A stretch of DNA of 64,000 nucleotides from Pseudomonadota bacterium. GTDB lineage: Bacteria; Chloroflexota; UBA5177; JAJPKF01. The stretch spans positions 62,001 through 126,000 of the forward strand of contig JAJPKF010000020.1 of NCBI GenBank assembly GCA_021323865.1, read 5' to 3'. A model generated the notes under the pieces. That model searched no databases. It had not been told where the DNA came from and saw only the letters and a list, made by a program, of their open reading frames with translations. Position numbers and translations under genes: made by a program. Below, in pieces: positions 51,025 to 59,169 of the stretch; positions within the stretch are counted from its first letter, which is position 1, and each line of letters starts with the position of its first letter.

Positions 51025-52365
51025 GTGGCAAGCCTACTGTGCGTAGGCGTGGGCCACGTCGGTCTTCCCCTGTCATTGAAGCTGTGGCAGGCCGGGCATG
51101 ACGTCGCCCTCGTCGACATCGACATAAGTAAGATCGAATCGCTGAGGCAGGGTGTGATGCCCTTCCTCGAGGACGGAAGCGACGAGCTGCTGGCCCTCGC
51201 GGCCGGGAGCGAGCGGTTCCGTCCGCTCACCTATGGGGACGAACGATTCCCCGACCAGGTGGCCCAAGCCGAGTACGTCGTCATGACGCTCGGTACGCCT
51301 CTGGGAACCGATTACACGTTTCGGTACGATCAGTATTTCGACGTTCTGGAGCGCATGGTCCCGCATCTTTCGGAGGGCGTCACGCTCATCGTTCGAAGCA
51401 CTGTTGCGCCCCATTTCACGCACAACGTGGTCACCTCCCGCATTGCCGCGCAGAGAGACTGGGTGCCGGGTGTCGACTTCCATGTCTCCTTCTGTCCGGA
51501 GCGCCTCGTCCAGGGGGAGGCGATGCGCGGCATCGAAGAGCTGCCGGAAATCATCGGCGCCGACGACCGTGAGACGGCGCGCAAGGCCGAGCGGCTCTTC
51601 CGGTCATTGGGCGCCGAGAAGCGCATTCATCACGTATCGACCGTCGAGGCAGAGCTGGCAAAGCTGTTCTTGAACACGTTCCGCTACACGCTCTTTGGTC
51701 TCGCCAACGAGTTTGCCATCATCGCGGAGCAACATGATGCGGACATCTTCCGAGTGCTCGAGGCGGCCAACGGCGGCTATCCTCGCGGTGGCATTCCCCG
51801 GCCCGGCCCCAGCCGCGGCCCCTGTCTCGGAAAGGACACCGCCACACTTGCCTTCAGCTCCAGCGCCAGTATGATTGCGCACGCCGCCATCAAGACCAAC
51901 GAGAACATCGTCCTGCACGTCGCCCACGAGCTTCGGGCGGCGCTCGGGTCCCTGGCCAGGCGAAAGGTCACGGTGTTTGGGCTGGCGTTCAAGGCGGACA
52001 CCGACGACGTCCGCGACAACCTCACCCTTCCTCTGGTCAACGTGCTCGACCGTGAAGGTGCGGTGACCGGGCTCTATGATCCGCTGGTGGCCGGCCATGA
52101 CAACTCCGAGGTCGTGCGGGGCAGTGACGCGGTCGTGGTCATGACCCCACACTCGGCCTTCCGTTCCCTTGGTGAGAACGACCTGGTGGGGCTGTGCGGA
52201 AGGGACCGTCGAGAGGTATATGTCTTCGACCTTTGGAACATCTGGCCATGGGCCGATCGAATCTTTGGAAGGGGCTCGGAAGAGGAACATGAGGATATTG
52301 GTAACGGGCGTGTGCGGCTCGCTGATGCGCGAGGTCACGCCGCGCCTGCTCGAACAGGGTCATGA
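51025..52365 (+). CDS. Nucleotide-sugar dehydrogenase (UDP-glucose/ManNAc dehydrogenase family)
   Basis: A 446-residue NAD-dependent enzyme oxidising a UDP- or GDP-sugar to the uronic acid. The Rossmann motif is VGVGHVGLPLSLKL, with STVAP in the central part, CPERLVQGEA, and the catalytic Cys in GPCLGKDT. The C-terminal domain has FGLAFKADTDDVRDN. It resembles the WecC/Ugd group; the exact sugar cannot be set. It opens a four-gene glycan cluster. Its last 25 residues overlap the epimerase start by 77 bases in another frame and are probably non-essential. Confidence 0.88.
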   Translation: MASLLCVGVGHVGLPLSLKLWQAGHDVALVDIDISKIESLRQGVMPFLEDGSDELLALAAGSERFRPLTYGDERFPDQVAQAEYVVMTLGTPLGTDYTFRYDQYFDVLERMVPHLSEGVTLIVRSTVAPHFTHNVVTSRIAAQRDWVPGVDFHVSFCPERLVQGEAMRGIEELPEIIGADDRETARKAERLFRSLGAEKRIHHVSTVEAELAKLFLNTFRYTLFGLANEFAIIAEQHDADIFRVLEAANGGYPRGGIPRPGPSRGPCLGKDTATLAFSSSASMIAHAAIKTNENIVLHVAHELRAALGSLARRKVTVFGLAFKADTDDVRDNLTLPLVNVLDREGAVTGLYDPLVAGHDNSEVVRGSDAVVVMTPHSAFRSLGENDLVGLCGRDRREVYVFDLWNIWPWADRIFGRGSEEEHEDIGNGRVRLADARGHAAPARTGS

Positions 52366-53287
52366 GGTCCGTGGCGTCGACAACTACATGCGGTATGGCC
52401 AGGAGCCACCGCCTGACGGAATCGAGTTCCTAGAGGGCGACCTCACCGATCTCGATACCGTCCGCCGGTCGCTAAAGGGCGTCGACGGAGTTATCCAAGC
52501 CGCCGCTCAGATCTATGGGGTTGCCGGATTCCACCGCTACCCGGCCGACATCCTCCAGAAGGACACCATGCTCCACGGCCTCATCCTCCGGGAGGCCCTT
52601 GCGGCCGGCGTGCGTCGTGTGGCATTTATCTCCTCGTCCATGGTCTACGAGCGCCAGGCCGACGTGGCCCGCGAGGAAGACGTGCCGAACATGCTCGTTC
52701 CTCTGACCGATTACGGGCTCTCCAAGCTGATGGGGGAGCGTCTCTCGCAGGCGTTTGGCACGCAGTACGGGCTCGAGTACACCATCTGGCGACCATTCAA
52801 TATCATTGGCCTGCACGAGCGTGCCGAGGGCTATGAGCCTGGCGTATGCCATGTCTTTGCGGACTTCATTCAGCGCATCGTGCACGAGCACCAGAATCCG
52901 ATGCTCATCATCGGCAGCGGCGAGCAGGTGCGGTGCTTCACGTGGATCGGCGATGTCGCCGGCGCAATTGCACGCTGGTCGTTCGATCCGGCGACGGCCA
53001 ATGCCGACTTCAACCTCGGCAATCGAGAGCCGGTGACCATGATGGATCTCGGCCATCGCATCTACCGGCTGTACCACGAGCTGATCGGTCGTACGCCGGA
53101 ACAGGACCTCCGCTTCACGCACGCTCCGACGTTCGCGGACGACGTTCAGGTCCGCATTCCGGCCGTCGATAAAGCGCGTGAGCAGCTCGGCTGGGAGGCT
53201 CAGGTCAAGCTGGACGAGATGTTGCGCCGGTGCCTCGCACACGAGCTGGAGGAAGCATCAGCCGGCGCTGCAGCCGGAAGCCGCTGA
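52289..53287 (+). CDS. NAD-dependent sugar epimerase/dehydratase
   Basis: A 332-residue extended short-chain dehydrogenase acting on nucleotide sugars. The N-terminal cofactor motif is VTGVCGSLM (the usual GxxGxxG with the last Gly replaced), with FISSSMVY before the active-site YGLSK (Tyr and Lys). WRPFNIIGLHERAEG is the substrate loop. I set the start at the ATG at 52289, where the conserved MRILVTG begins; this lies inside the preceding gene. Its 3' end is 100 bases from the GT2 gene. Product unknown. Confidence 0.85.
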   Translation: MRILVTGVCGSLMREVTPRLLEQGHEVRGVDNYMRYGQEPPPDGIEFLEGDLTDLDTVRRSLKGVDGVIQAAAQIYGVAGFHRYPADILQKDTMLHGLILREALAAGVRRVAFISSSMVYERQADVAREEDVPNMLVPLTDYGLSKLMGERLSQAFGTQYGLEYTIWRPFNIIGLHERAEGYEPGVCHVFADFIQRIVHEHQNPMLIIGSGEQVRCFTWIGDVAGAIARWSFDPATANADFNLGNREPVTMMDLGHRIYRLYHELIGRTPEQDLRFTHAPTFADDVQVRIPAVDKAREQLGWEAQVKLDEMLRRCLAHELEEASAGAAAGSR

Positions 53288-53387
53288 AGTCACCGTCGAG
53301 CCATCGAGCTGTGACGGCACTCCCGTCGCCTCCCGTACGTCCGTGTGAGCTGGTCGTCGCTTCAGACCGCCAGTTGGCAGCAAGGTC

Positions 53388-54482
53388 ATGACGGTGACCG
53401 AGCCACGTGATGAGCTGGTTTTTGGCGGCGAGGCGGCGGGATCCGTCGCCCTCCCGCTGGCATCAATCCAGTCAGAAACCGTGCAGGCCGGCAGAGTCAA
53501 ACTGGATGTCCCGCTCGAGAGCCTTGGTGATTCATGGGGTATCCTGCGCGCGGTGTGGGACCGGGTGGCCGAAGGCGGAATCCTGACCGTTGTGTATGGT
53601 CACGGCGGCTCCTTCCGGCTGTCGAAGTTTGATGTCGACAACCTGCTCCGACTGGCCGGATTCGACCCGGCCGCTCGGTCTCGCTTTCAAGATGGCGGTC
53701 AGACGACAGCACGGAAGGTAGAGCGGGTGGCTGCGCCGCTATCATGCACGGTCGTGGTTCCGTGCCGGAACGAGGTCGATAACGTGGGCGTGCTGGTCGA
53801 CCGGGTACCGGCCTTGGGAACCTCGACGGAGATCCTCTTCGTCGATGGCGACTCGACCGACGGCACTCCGGAGCGCATTCTCGAGCTCATCCGCCGTCGG
53901 CCCGATGGCCAGCTGAAGCTCATTCGTCAGTCGGGCAACACCGGCAAGGGCGGGGCGACGTTCCAAGGATTACGCGCCGCTACCGGGGATGTGGTCATGA
54001 TCCTGGACGCCGACATGACGGTCCGGCCCGAAGACCTCCCGCGCTTCTATCTGGCTCTCGCGGAGGGGGTGGCCGATTTCGCCAACGGAACCCGGCTCAT
54101 CTATCCCATGGACGCCGGGGCGATGCCAGGCCTAAATAACGTGGGAAACCGCGCCTTCAGCCATTACCTTTCCTGGCTCCTCGGGCAGCGGATCACCGAT
54201 ACGTTGTGTGGGACCAAGGCCGTGTTCAAACGTGACGTGCCCAAGCTGCTGGATGCCCGCCCCCAGTTTGGCGGGCACGATCCATGGGGTGATTTCGATC
54301 TGCTCATGGGTGCCGGTCTCCTGGACCTTCGCGTCATCGACGTTCCGATTCGCTATGTGGCCCGCGAAGCCGGCGAGTCCAAGATGCGGCCTTGGAGTCA
54401 CGGGATGGCCCTGGCACAAACCTGCGCGGTGGGCGCCCTCCGCCTGAAGCTGGGAGGTCGCGGCAGGGGCCGGGCAGGCTGA
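53388..54482 (+). CDS. Family 2 glycosyltransferase with methyltransferase-like N-terminal remnant
   Basis: A 364-residue GT-A fold enzyme transferring a sugar to a lipid or glycan. The catalytic domain starts at about residue 118 (CTVVVPCRNEVDNVG) with FVDGDSTDGTPE, the metal-binding ILDADM and GHDPWGDFDLLMG. The first 110 residues are not part of GT2; LGDSWGILRAVWDRVAEGGILTVVYG resembles the last third of a SAM-dependent methyltransferase domain, without its SAM-binding part. This looks like a reduced version of methyltransferase-GT2 fusions. The end has no membrane helices. Two bases separate its stop from the next start region. Confidence 0.85.
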   Translation: MTVTEPRDELVFGGEAAGSVALPLASIQSETVQAGRVKLDVPLESLGDSWGILRAVWDRVAEGGILTVVYGHGGSFRLSKFDVDNLLRLAGFDPAARSRFQDGGQTTARKVERVAAPLSCTVVVPCRNEVDNVGVLVDRVPALGTSTEILFVDGDSTDGTPERILELIRRRPDGQLKLIRQSGNTGKGGATFQGLRAATGDVVMILDADMTVRPEDLPRFYLALAEGVADFANGTRLIYPMDAGAMPGLNNVGNRAFSHYLSWLLGQRITDTLCGTKAVFKRDVPKLLDARPQFGGHDPWGDFDLLMGAGLLDLRVIDVPIRYVAREAGESKMRPWSHGMALAQTCAVGALRLKLGGRGRGRAG

Positions 54483-54483
54483 C

Positions 54484-56154
54484 GTGTCAAGGCTGAAGGA
54501 CCCGCGCCTGCTACAGGCGGTGGCGATGGTAGCGATTGTTGCGGTTGCCGCCGTCCTCCGCTTTGCCGATCTCTCGCATCGGGGCCTTGTCTACTGGGAC
54601 GAGGCGAAGTTCTCGCTGGAAGGCGAGCGTCTGCATGCCTATCTGCAGTCGTGGGCCGGCAGCTCCACACCGCTCCAGATCGGCAAGACGATCGGGACCG
54701 CCAAACCCACTCACGCTCTCTTGATCGCTCTTGCCTTCGTTATCTTTGGTCTTCACGACTACGCTCCGCTGTTTCTGAACGCATTCGCCAGCGTGGTTGA
54801 AGTGATCCTCGTCTATGTGCTGGCCCGCAAGCTCTTCGGCCCCTGGGCCGCGTGCATCGCGGCGTTGTTCTTCGCCGTAGCCGAGTACGAGATCATCTAC
54901 GCTCGGTCGGCGCTTTCAGAGAGTGACGCGGGAGCGCTCTTCCTGGCTGCCGTCTTGCTTTGGACCATTGATTGGGAGCGGATGCCCTCGGTGCTTCCCG
55001 CCGTGCGCGGATTCCCCTCGCGCATGGTGCTCTTCGCGGCTCTCCTGGCCGGCACTGCCTTCACGGCCAACTACCGCATCGTGGTCTACATCATTGCCCT
55101 CGTGGCGTTCGACGTCGTGTGGACCTGGAACGAGCATGGCGGGCGAGTGGTGCTCGGCCGGCTGGTGTCGTGGGTCGGAGGGGCGGCCACGGTGCCGGTG
55201 CTCTGGCAGATTGTGGACGTGATCGCCCGCGGTGGCGGAGTGGTGCTGTTTCGGAGCGAGGTCAACGTGCTCGTCAAATCCGGCGGCCACGTTATCTTCA
55301 AGAACGTCAGGAAGGGTGGAGCAGAGTGGTATCTGCAGCAGGCGCTATTTCAGCTGCATGGTGGGAAGCAATCCGTCTTTCATTTCAATCCGCTCATTTA
55401 TCTGCAGTGGTTCGTCCTGCGTGAGGGCTGGGCCATTGCCGCGCTCGTGGTCCTCGGTCTTGTTATCACCATATGGACCTGGCTCTTCCCCTGGGCCGCG
55501 ATGAGCGCGCTGGTGTTTATCCCGTACGCCATCTACGTATTCGCGCCCTTTATCGTGCCTCGCAACCTCGATGCCGCCGTGCCCTTTGCCATGATCCTGG
55601 CGGCGGCCGCCCTGGTGATGGCAGCCGAGCGGATTCACCGGGACGTCCTGCGCCGCACCGTGGTGGTGGTGCTGGCATTGGTGATCGCGGGTGCCGGCGC
55701 GACCTTGTCCTGGCGCTTGGTGGGGGAACGCTCGGGTTTCGCTCAGGCGACAACCCTGCTTGAGTCGCGCCATGTGAGCCGCATGCTGGCGTCCAACGAG
55801 GTCATGCTGTTTTATTTCCCGGGCAAACCGACAGGCGTCAGTTGCACGACTGATCCTACGCCGGGCTCCCTATCCCAGCTTGCGGCCGACGTGGCGGCCG
55901 GCTACCGATATGCGGTCCTGGATCATGCCAGCACCGCGCCGACCCGGTACATTGTCCGCAATGCTCGGTTGATCGGACACTATCGGGCCACCGGGCCTAT
56001 CTCCATCGGCGAGAACCCGATCGCTTCCGAGAATGGCGATTCACCCTCCTCCAGCCCGGTGGAGTACATCGACGTCTACGATCTATCGACGCTTACTCTG
56101 CCGTCTCCAGGACACAACAGGGCGGCCGTCTGCAATCGCAACGTGCCGATCTAG
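54484..56154 (+). CDS. Integral membrane glycosyltransferase (GT39/GT83, ArnT/PMT-like)
   Basis: A 556-residue membrane enzyme using a polyprenyl-linked sugar donor. The first outside loop carries the family acidic motif (GLVYWDEAKFSLEGER, with the Asp-Glu pair). About eleven hydrophobic helices follow, then a soluble C-terminal domain of about 130 residues. It probably adds a sugar to a cell-surface lipid, glycan or protein. GTG start one base after the GT2 stop, so it is last in the dehydrogenase-epimerase-GT2 unit. It overlaps the convergent PRC-like gene by four bases. Confidence 0.8.
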   Translation: MSRLKDPRLLQAVAMVAIVAVAAVLRFADLSHRGLVYWDEAKFSLEGERLHAYLQSWAGSSTPLQIGKTIGTAKPTHALLIALAFVIFGLHDYAPLFLNAFASVVEVILVYVLARKLFGPWAACIAALFFAVAEYEIIYARSALSESDAGALFLAAVLLWTIDWERMPSVLPAVRGFPSRMVLFAALLAGTAFTANYRIVVYIIALVAFDVVWTWNEHGGRVVLGRLVSWVGGAATVPVLWQIVDVIARGGGVVLFRSEVNVLVKSGGHVIFKNVRKGGAEWYLQQALFQLHGGKQSVFHFNPLIYLQWFVLREGWAIAALVVLGLVITIWTWLFPWAAMSALVFIPYAIYVFAPFIVPRNLDAAVPFAMILAAAALVMAAERIHRDVLRRTVVVVLALVIAGAGATLSWRLVGERSGFAQATTLLESRHVSRMLASNEVMLFYFPGKPTGVSCTTDPTPGSLSQLAADVAAGYRYAVLDHASTAPTRYIVRNARLIGHYRATGPISIGENPIASENGDSPSSSPVEYIDVYDLSTLTLPSPGHNRAAVCNRNVPI

Positions 56155-56489
56155 CGGTCCTCCTTCCACCCCACGCGGCGCAGGAGACCCTTGATACCGA
56201 GGGAGAACGAGTCGACCTCACGGTAGGCCGGTAGCCCTCGGAAGTCCTCTTGGCCTATGGAGAGCGTGACTCGCCGGTTCGTGATGCCGGCCACGTTGGC
56301 GGCCGGAACCTCAACAGGATAGTCGACCAGTGGTGTGCGCACGACCAATCCATGAAAGATGCCCGTTGGGCCGGTGCCCAGCACCTCCTGCACCTGACCC
56401 AGGGGTGAGTCGTCCGCACTGAGGACCTCCTCATCCTCGTAAATCGCGGTCCACGCCACCGGGCGCTCCTCCTCGTTCATGGCCGTCAT
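56151..56489 (-). CDS. PRC-barrel-like small protein
   Basis: A 112-residue cytoplasmic protein whose strand pattern fits a PRC-barrel/DUF2171 domain: VLSADDSPLGQVQEVLG, IFHGLVVRTPLVDYPVEVPAANVAGI, RVTLSIGQEDFRGLPAY. Such domains occur in photosynthetic reaction centres, RimM and many stress-related proteins; a specific role cannot be given. The ATG overlaps the pgk stop (ATGA at 56486-56489). The protein may instead begin at 56480 (MNEEERP). It appears to be third in gapA-pgk-PRC. Confidence 0.6.
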   Translation of the reverse strand: MTAMNEEERPVAWTAIYEDEEVLSADDSPLGQVQEVLGTGPTGIFHGLVVRTPLVDYPVEVPAANVAGITNRRVTLSIGQEDFRGLPAYREVDSFSLGIKGLLRRVGWKEDR

Positions 56490-57757
56490 CCGCTCTGCTC
56501 CAAGACGGCGATACCGGGAAGGGTCTTCCCTTCAAGGAACTCCAGAGTAGCGCCGCCGCCGGTTGAGACGTGCGACATGCTGTTGGTGAGCCCCATCTGG
56601 TCCAGGGCCGCCACCGAGTCGCCGCCGCCGACGATGGATTCGGCCTGCGATGCGGCCACGCAGCGGCCGATGGCGAGAGTCCCGGCCGCAAATGCCGGCT
56701 CCTCGAAAATGCCCATCGGCCCGTTCCAGAGCACCGTCCGGCTTGAATGAATGCGCTCACAGAAGCGCTCGAGCGAGGCTGAACCAGCGTCCACGATCGT
56801 CCAGTCCGGGGGGACCTGGTCGACCGCGACGGTGCGGCGCTGCCCTGCAGATGAGACATTCGGGGCGACGACCACGTCGACGGGCAAGAGTAGACGGTCG
56901 GCCGAGGCCCGGCCCAGGAGCTCCTTGGCCATTGGAATCAGATCTGCTTCGACGAGAGAGGAGCCGACCTCGTATCCCTTGGCGGCCAGAAACGTGTTCG
57001 CCATTCCGCCACCGATGATGAGAGCATCAACCCGGGTGAGCAGGTTCTCGATCAGCGCCATCTTGGTGGAGATCTTGGCCCCCCCGATGACCGCGATGAA
57101 CGGTGGCTGCGCATGATGCAAGGCACCGCTGAGCGCCTCGATTTCGCGCTCCATGAGGAGGCCAGCCGCGGCAGGGAGCAGGTGTGCGATGGCCTCCGTG
57201 GATGCGTGAGCGCGATGCGCCGCGCCAAAGGCGTCGTCCACGTAAAGGTCGGCCAGAGAGGCCAGACGGCCCGCGAAGGCCTGGTCGTTCGCCTCTTCCT
57301 CGGGATGGAACCGCAGGTTCTCGAGCATAATCAGCTGACCGGGCTGTAGCGAACGCGCCATGGCCTCGGTTTCCGATCCGACACAGTCCGGCGCCATCTC
57401 GACCGGCTGATGCAGCAGCTCCGAGAGGCGGTGAGCCACTGGGGCAAGGCTGAGTTCCTCTTTCCACGTGCCCTTGGGCCGGCCTAGGTGCGAAGCGATG
57501 ATGACGGCCGCATGATGCGCCAGGAGATACTCAATGGTCGGGAGAGTGGCCCGGATGCGCGTATCGTCGGTGATGGCAGTTCCCCGCAACGGCACGTTGT
57601 AGTCAACGCGCAGAAACACCCGCTTTCTGCCGAGCGTGAGGTCTCTGAGGGTGCGGACCCGTCGGCCGGCGCCGGCTATGAGGCGGTTACCGCGGCGGCC
57701 GGCGCCTTCACCAGCATCATGTGGGCAAGGTCGGCAATCCGGCAGGCATAACCCCAC
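56486..57757 (-). CDS. pgk: Phosphoglycerate kinase
   Basis: Glycolytic enzyme converting 1,3-bisphosphoglycerate and ADP to 3-phosphoglycerate and ATP. The core is complete: KRVFLRVDYNVPLRG, ITDDTRIRATLPTI, SHLGRPKG, LENLRFHPEEEAND, VIGGAKISTKMALI, WNGPMGIFEEPAFA and GGGDSVAALDQMG. The start is odd. The conserved N-terminus RTLRDLTLG is preceded in frame only by GTC, CGG and similar codons back to the gapA stop. The nearest standard start is the GTG at 57757 inside gapA, adding about 31 foreign residues. An ATA overlapping the gapA stop (ATAG at 57676-57679) is an alternative. I give the GTG version. Confidence 0.9.
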   Translation of the reverse strand: MGLCLPDCRPCPHDAGEGAGRRGNRLIAGAGRRVRTLRDLTLGRKRVFLRVDYNVPLRGTAITDDTRIRATLPTIEYLLAHHAAVIIASHLGRPKGTWKEELSLAPVAHRLSELLHQPVEMAPDCVGSETEAMARSLQPGQLIMLENLRFHPEEEANDQAFAGRLASLADLYVDDAFGAAHRAHASTEAIAHLLPAAAGLLMEREIEALSGALHHAQPPFIAVIGGAKISTKMALIENLLTRVDALIIGGGMANTFLAAKGYEVGSSLVEADLIPMAKELLGRASADRLLLPVDVVVAPNVSSAGQRRTVAVDQVPPDWTIVDAGSASLERFCERIHSSRTVLWNGPMGIFEEPAFAAGTLAIGRCVAASQAESIVGGGDSVAALDQMGLTNSMSHVSTGGGATLEFLEGKTLPGIAVLEQSG

Positions 57758-58707
57758 TCGTTGTCGTACCAAGACACGACCTTGACCATGTCGTCGATGG
57801 CGATGGTCTCCAGGGCACTGAAGATCGAGGAGTGCGAGTCGCCCTTGAGATCCATGGAAACCAAGGGCTCCTCGGTGTACGCCAAGATCTCCTTGAGGTG
57901 CCCCGTGCCTGCCGCGTCCCGCATCGCCTCGTTGACCTCTGCCGCGGTTGCCGCGGTGTTGAGCTGGGCTGTGACGGCGACCACCGAGACCGTCGAGGCG
58001 GGCACACGAAAGGACATACCCGTGAACTTGCCCTTCAGCTCGGGAATGACCAGGCCCACCGCCTTGGCGGCGCCTGTGCTTGAAGGGACGATGTTCACGG
58101 CGCCCGATCTCGAATCCCGCAGGTCCTTTGCGGCGAGGTCGAGCAGCTGCTGAGAGTTCGTGTACGCGTGGATGGTCGTGAGCAGACCCTTTGCGATTCC
58201 GAAGCGGTCGTTGAGAATCTTGGCCACCGGGGCGAGGCCGTTGGTTGTACATGACGCATTTGAAACCACATGGTGCCGCTCGGCATCGTAGGCCTCGTCG
58301 TTAACGCCCAGAACCAAAGTGACGTCCTCATTCTTGGCGGGGGCCGAAATGATGACCTTGTTGACGGTATCGCCGAGATGGGCGGCCGCTTTGGTGGCAT
58401 CCGTGAAGCGGCCGGTCGATTCAATTACCAGGTCGGCATCCACCATGCTCCACGTGATCTGGGCGGGGTCACGCTCGGCAAAGACGCGGATGGGGTGCCC
58501 ATCGACGATGATGGCGTCTGCCGCCACGTCCACCTCACCTGGGTAGGGGCCGTAGTTGGAGTCGTACTTGAAGAGATAGGCGTTGGTGGCCGCATCGCCG
58601 ATGTCGTTGATGGCCACCACCTCCAGCTCACCTGGATACCGTTTCAAGATGGTGCGCAGGGCGAGCCGCCCGATTCGTCCAAAGCCGTTGATCCCGATAT
58701 GCTTCAT
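57676..58707 (-). CDS. gapA: Glyceraldehyde-3-phosphate dehydrogenase
   Basis: Phosphorylating, NAD(P)-dependent glycolytic enzyme of 343 residues. The NAD-binding start is HIGINGFGRIGRL, the active site is SNASCTTNGLAPVAK with the catalytic Cys, and WYDNEWGYACRIADLA closes the protein. The start is the ATG at 58707 behind GGAGGA; the longer upstream frame is leader. It is first in a gapA-pgk operon on the minus strand, the usual arrangement. Confidence 0.96.
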   Translation of the reverse strand: MKHIGINGFGRIGRLALRTILKRYPGELEVVAINDIGDAATNAYLFKYDSNYGPYPGEVDVAADAIIVDGHPIRVFAERDPAQITWSMVDADLVIESTGRFTDATKAAAHLGDTVNKVIISAPAKNEDVTLVLGVNDEAYDAERHHVVSNASCTTNGLAPVAKILNDRFGIAKGLLTTIHAYTNSQQLLDLAAKDLRDSRSGAVNIVPSSTGAAKAVGLVIPELKGKFTGMSFRVPASTVSVVAVTAQLNTAATAAEVNEAMRDAAGTGHLKEILAYTEEPLVSMDLKGDSHSSIFSALETIAIDDMVKVVSWYDNEWGYACRIADLAHMMLVKAPAAAVTAS

Positions 58708-59072
58708 GCTGTCCTCCAGTGGCTGGACCGATCCGCCGCCCGGCAAGTCTACGCCGATCCGCACAATTCTAGTTTTGGCGGGACGTCTTGGCGGTCGGGC
58801 GGTGAACTGATACCCGCATGCCAATGGGCTGTTTCTTAGACCTCTCGCGACTTGAGGCGGCAACAGCCGCAGTGATAAGCCTCTCCTCGTGCCGCTATCA
58901 GCGTTTGGTTGGGCGAGGCTTTTCATTCGTCACGTGGCCTGGCCGCGACATACGGCCGCGGACGGTGCGGCAAGGTCATTCCAGGGAACCACGCGATACG
59001 GTAGATCAGCGGCAGGCTGGGCCACTGGCCCGGGCCGTCTTCGGCCTGTGACCATTCGACGATTGCTGCAGG
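58708..59072. other. Gene-free divergent region between gapA and permease
   Basis: No coding region is convincing here. It must contain the gapA promoter (minus strand) and that of the permease leader (plus strand). Several G/C-rich inverted repeats are visible, for example GGCCGC around 58950-58965, but no clear -35/-10 pair. Confidence 0.35.
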
Positions 59073-59100
59073 GGAGCTGCCGGACAAGCACGGCAGCTCC
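59073..59100 (+). promoter_or_regulatory. Perfect 10-bp hairpin in permease leader
   Basis: GGAGCTGCCG (59073-59082) pairs perfectly with CGGCAGCTCC (59091-59100) around the 8-base loop GACAAGCA. It is followed by TTCGG and not a T-run. No upstream plus-strand gene needs termination here, so an attenuator or ligand-binding leader is more likely. It ends 30 bases before a short leader ORF. Confidence 0.5.
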
Positions 59101-59130
59101 TTCGGCCAATGTTTCGAGGAGGAGTGATTG

Positions 59131-59169
59131 ATGAGCAGGGCGCCGGTCCAGGAGTTGATGCGGCCTTGA
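59131..59169 (+). CDS. Putative 12-codon leader peptide
   Basis: ATG at 59131 with an excellent AGGAGG 8 bases upstream, reading MSRAPVQELMRP and then TGA. The stop overlaps the ATG of the permease (TGATG, 59167-59171), so translation of the two could be coupled. No amino-acid bias suggests classical attenuation. Confidence is limited by its size. Confidence 0.4.
   Translation: MSRAPVQELMRP

Noticed and set aside
57758-58252. Upstream extension of the pgk frame across gapA
   Set aside because: It is a shadow of gapA in another frame with no kinase resemblance.
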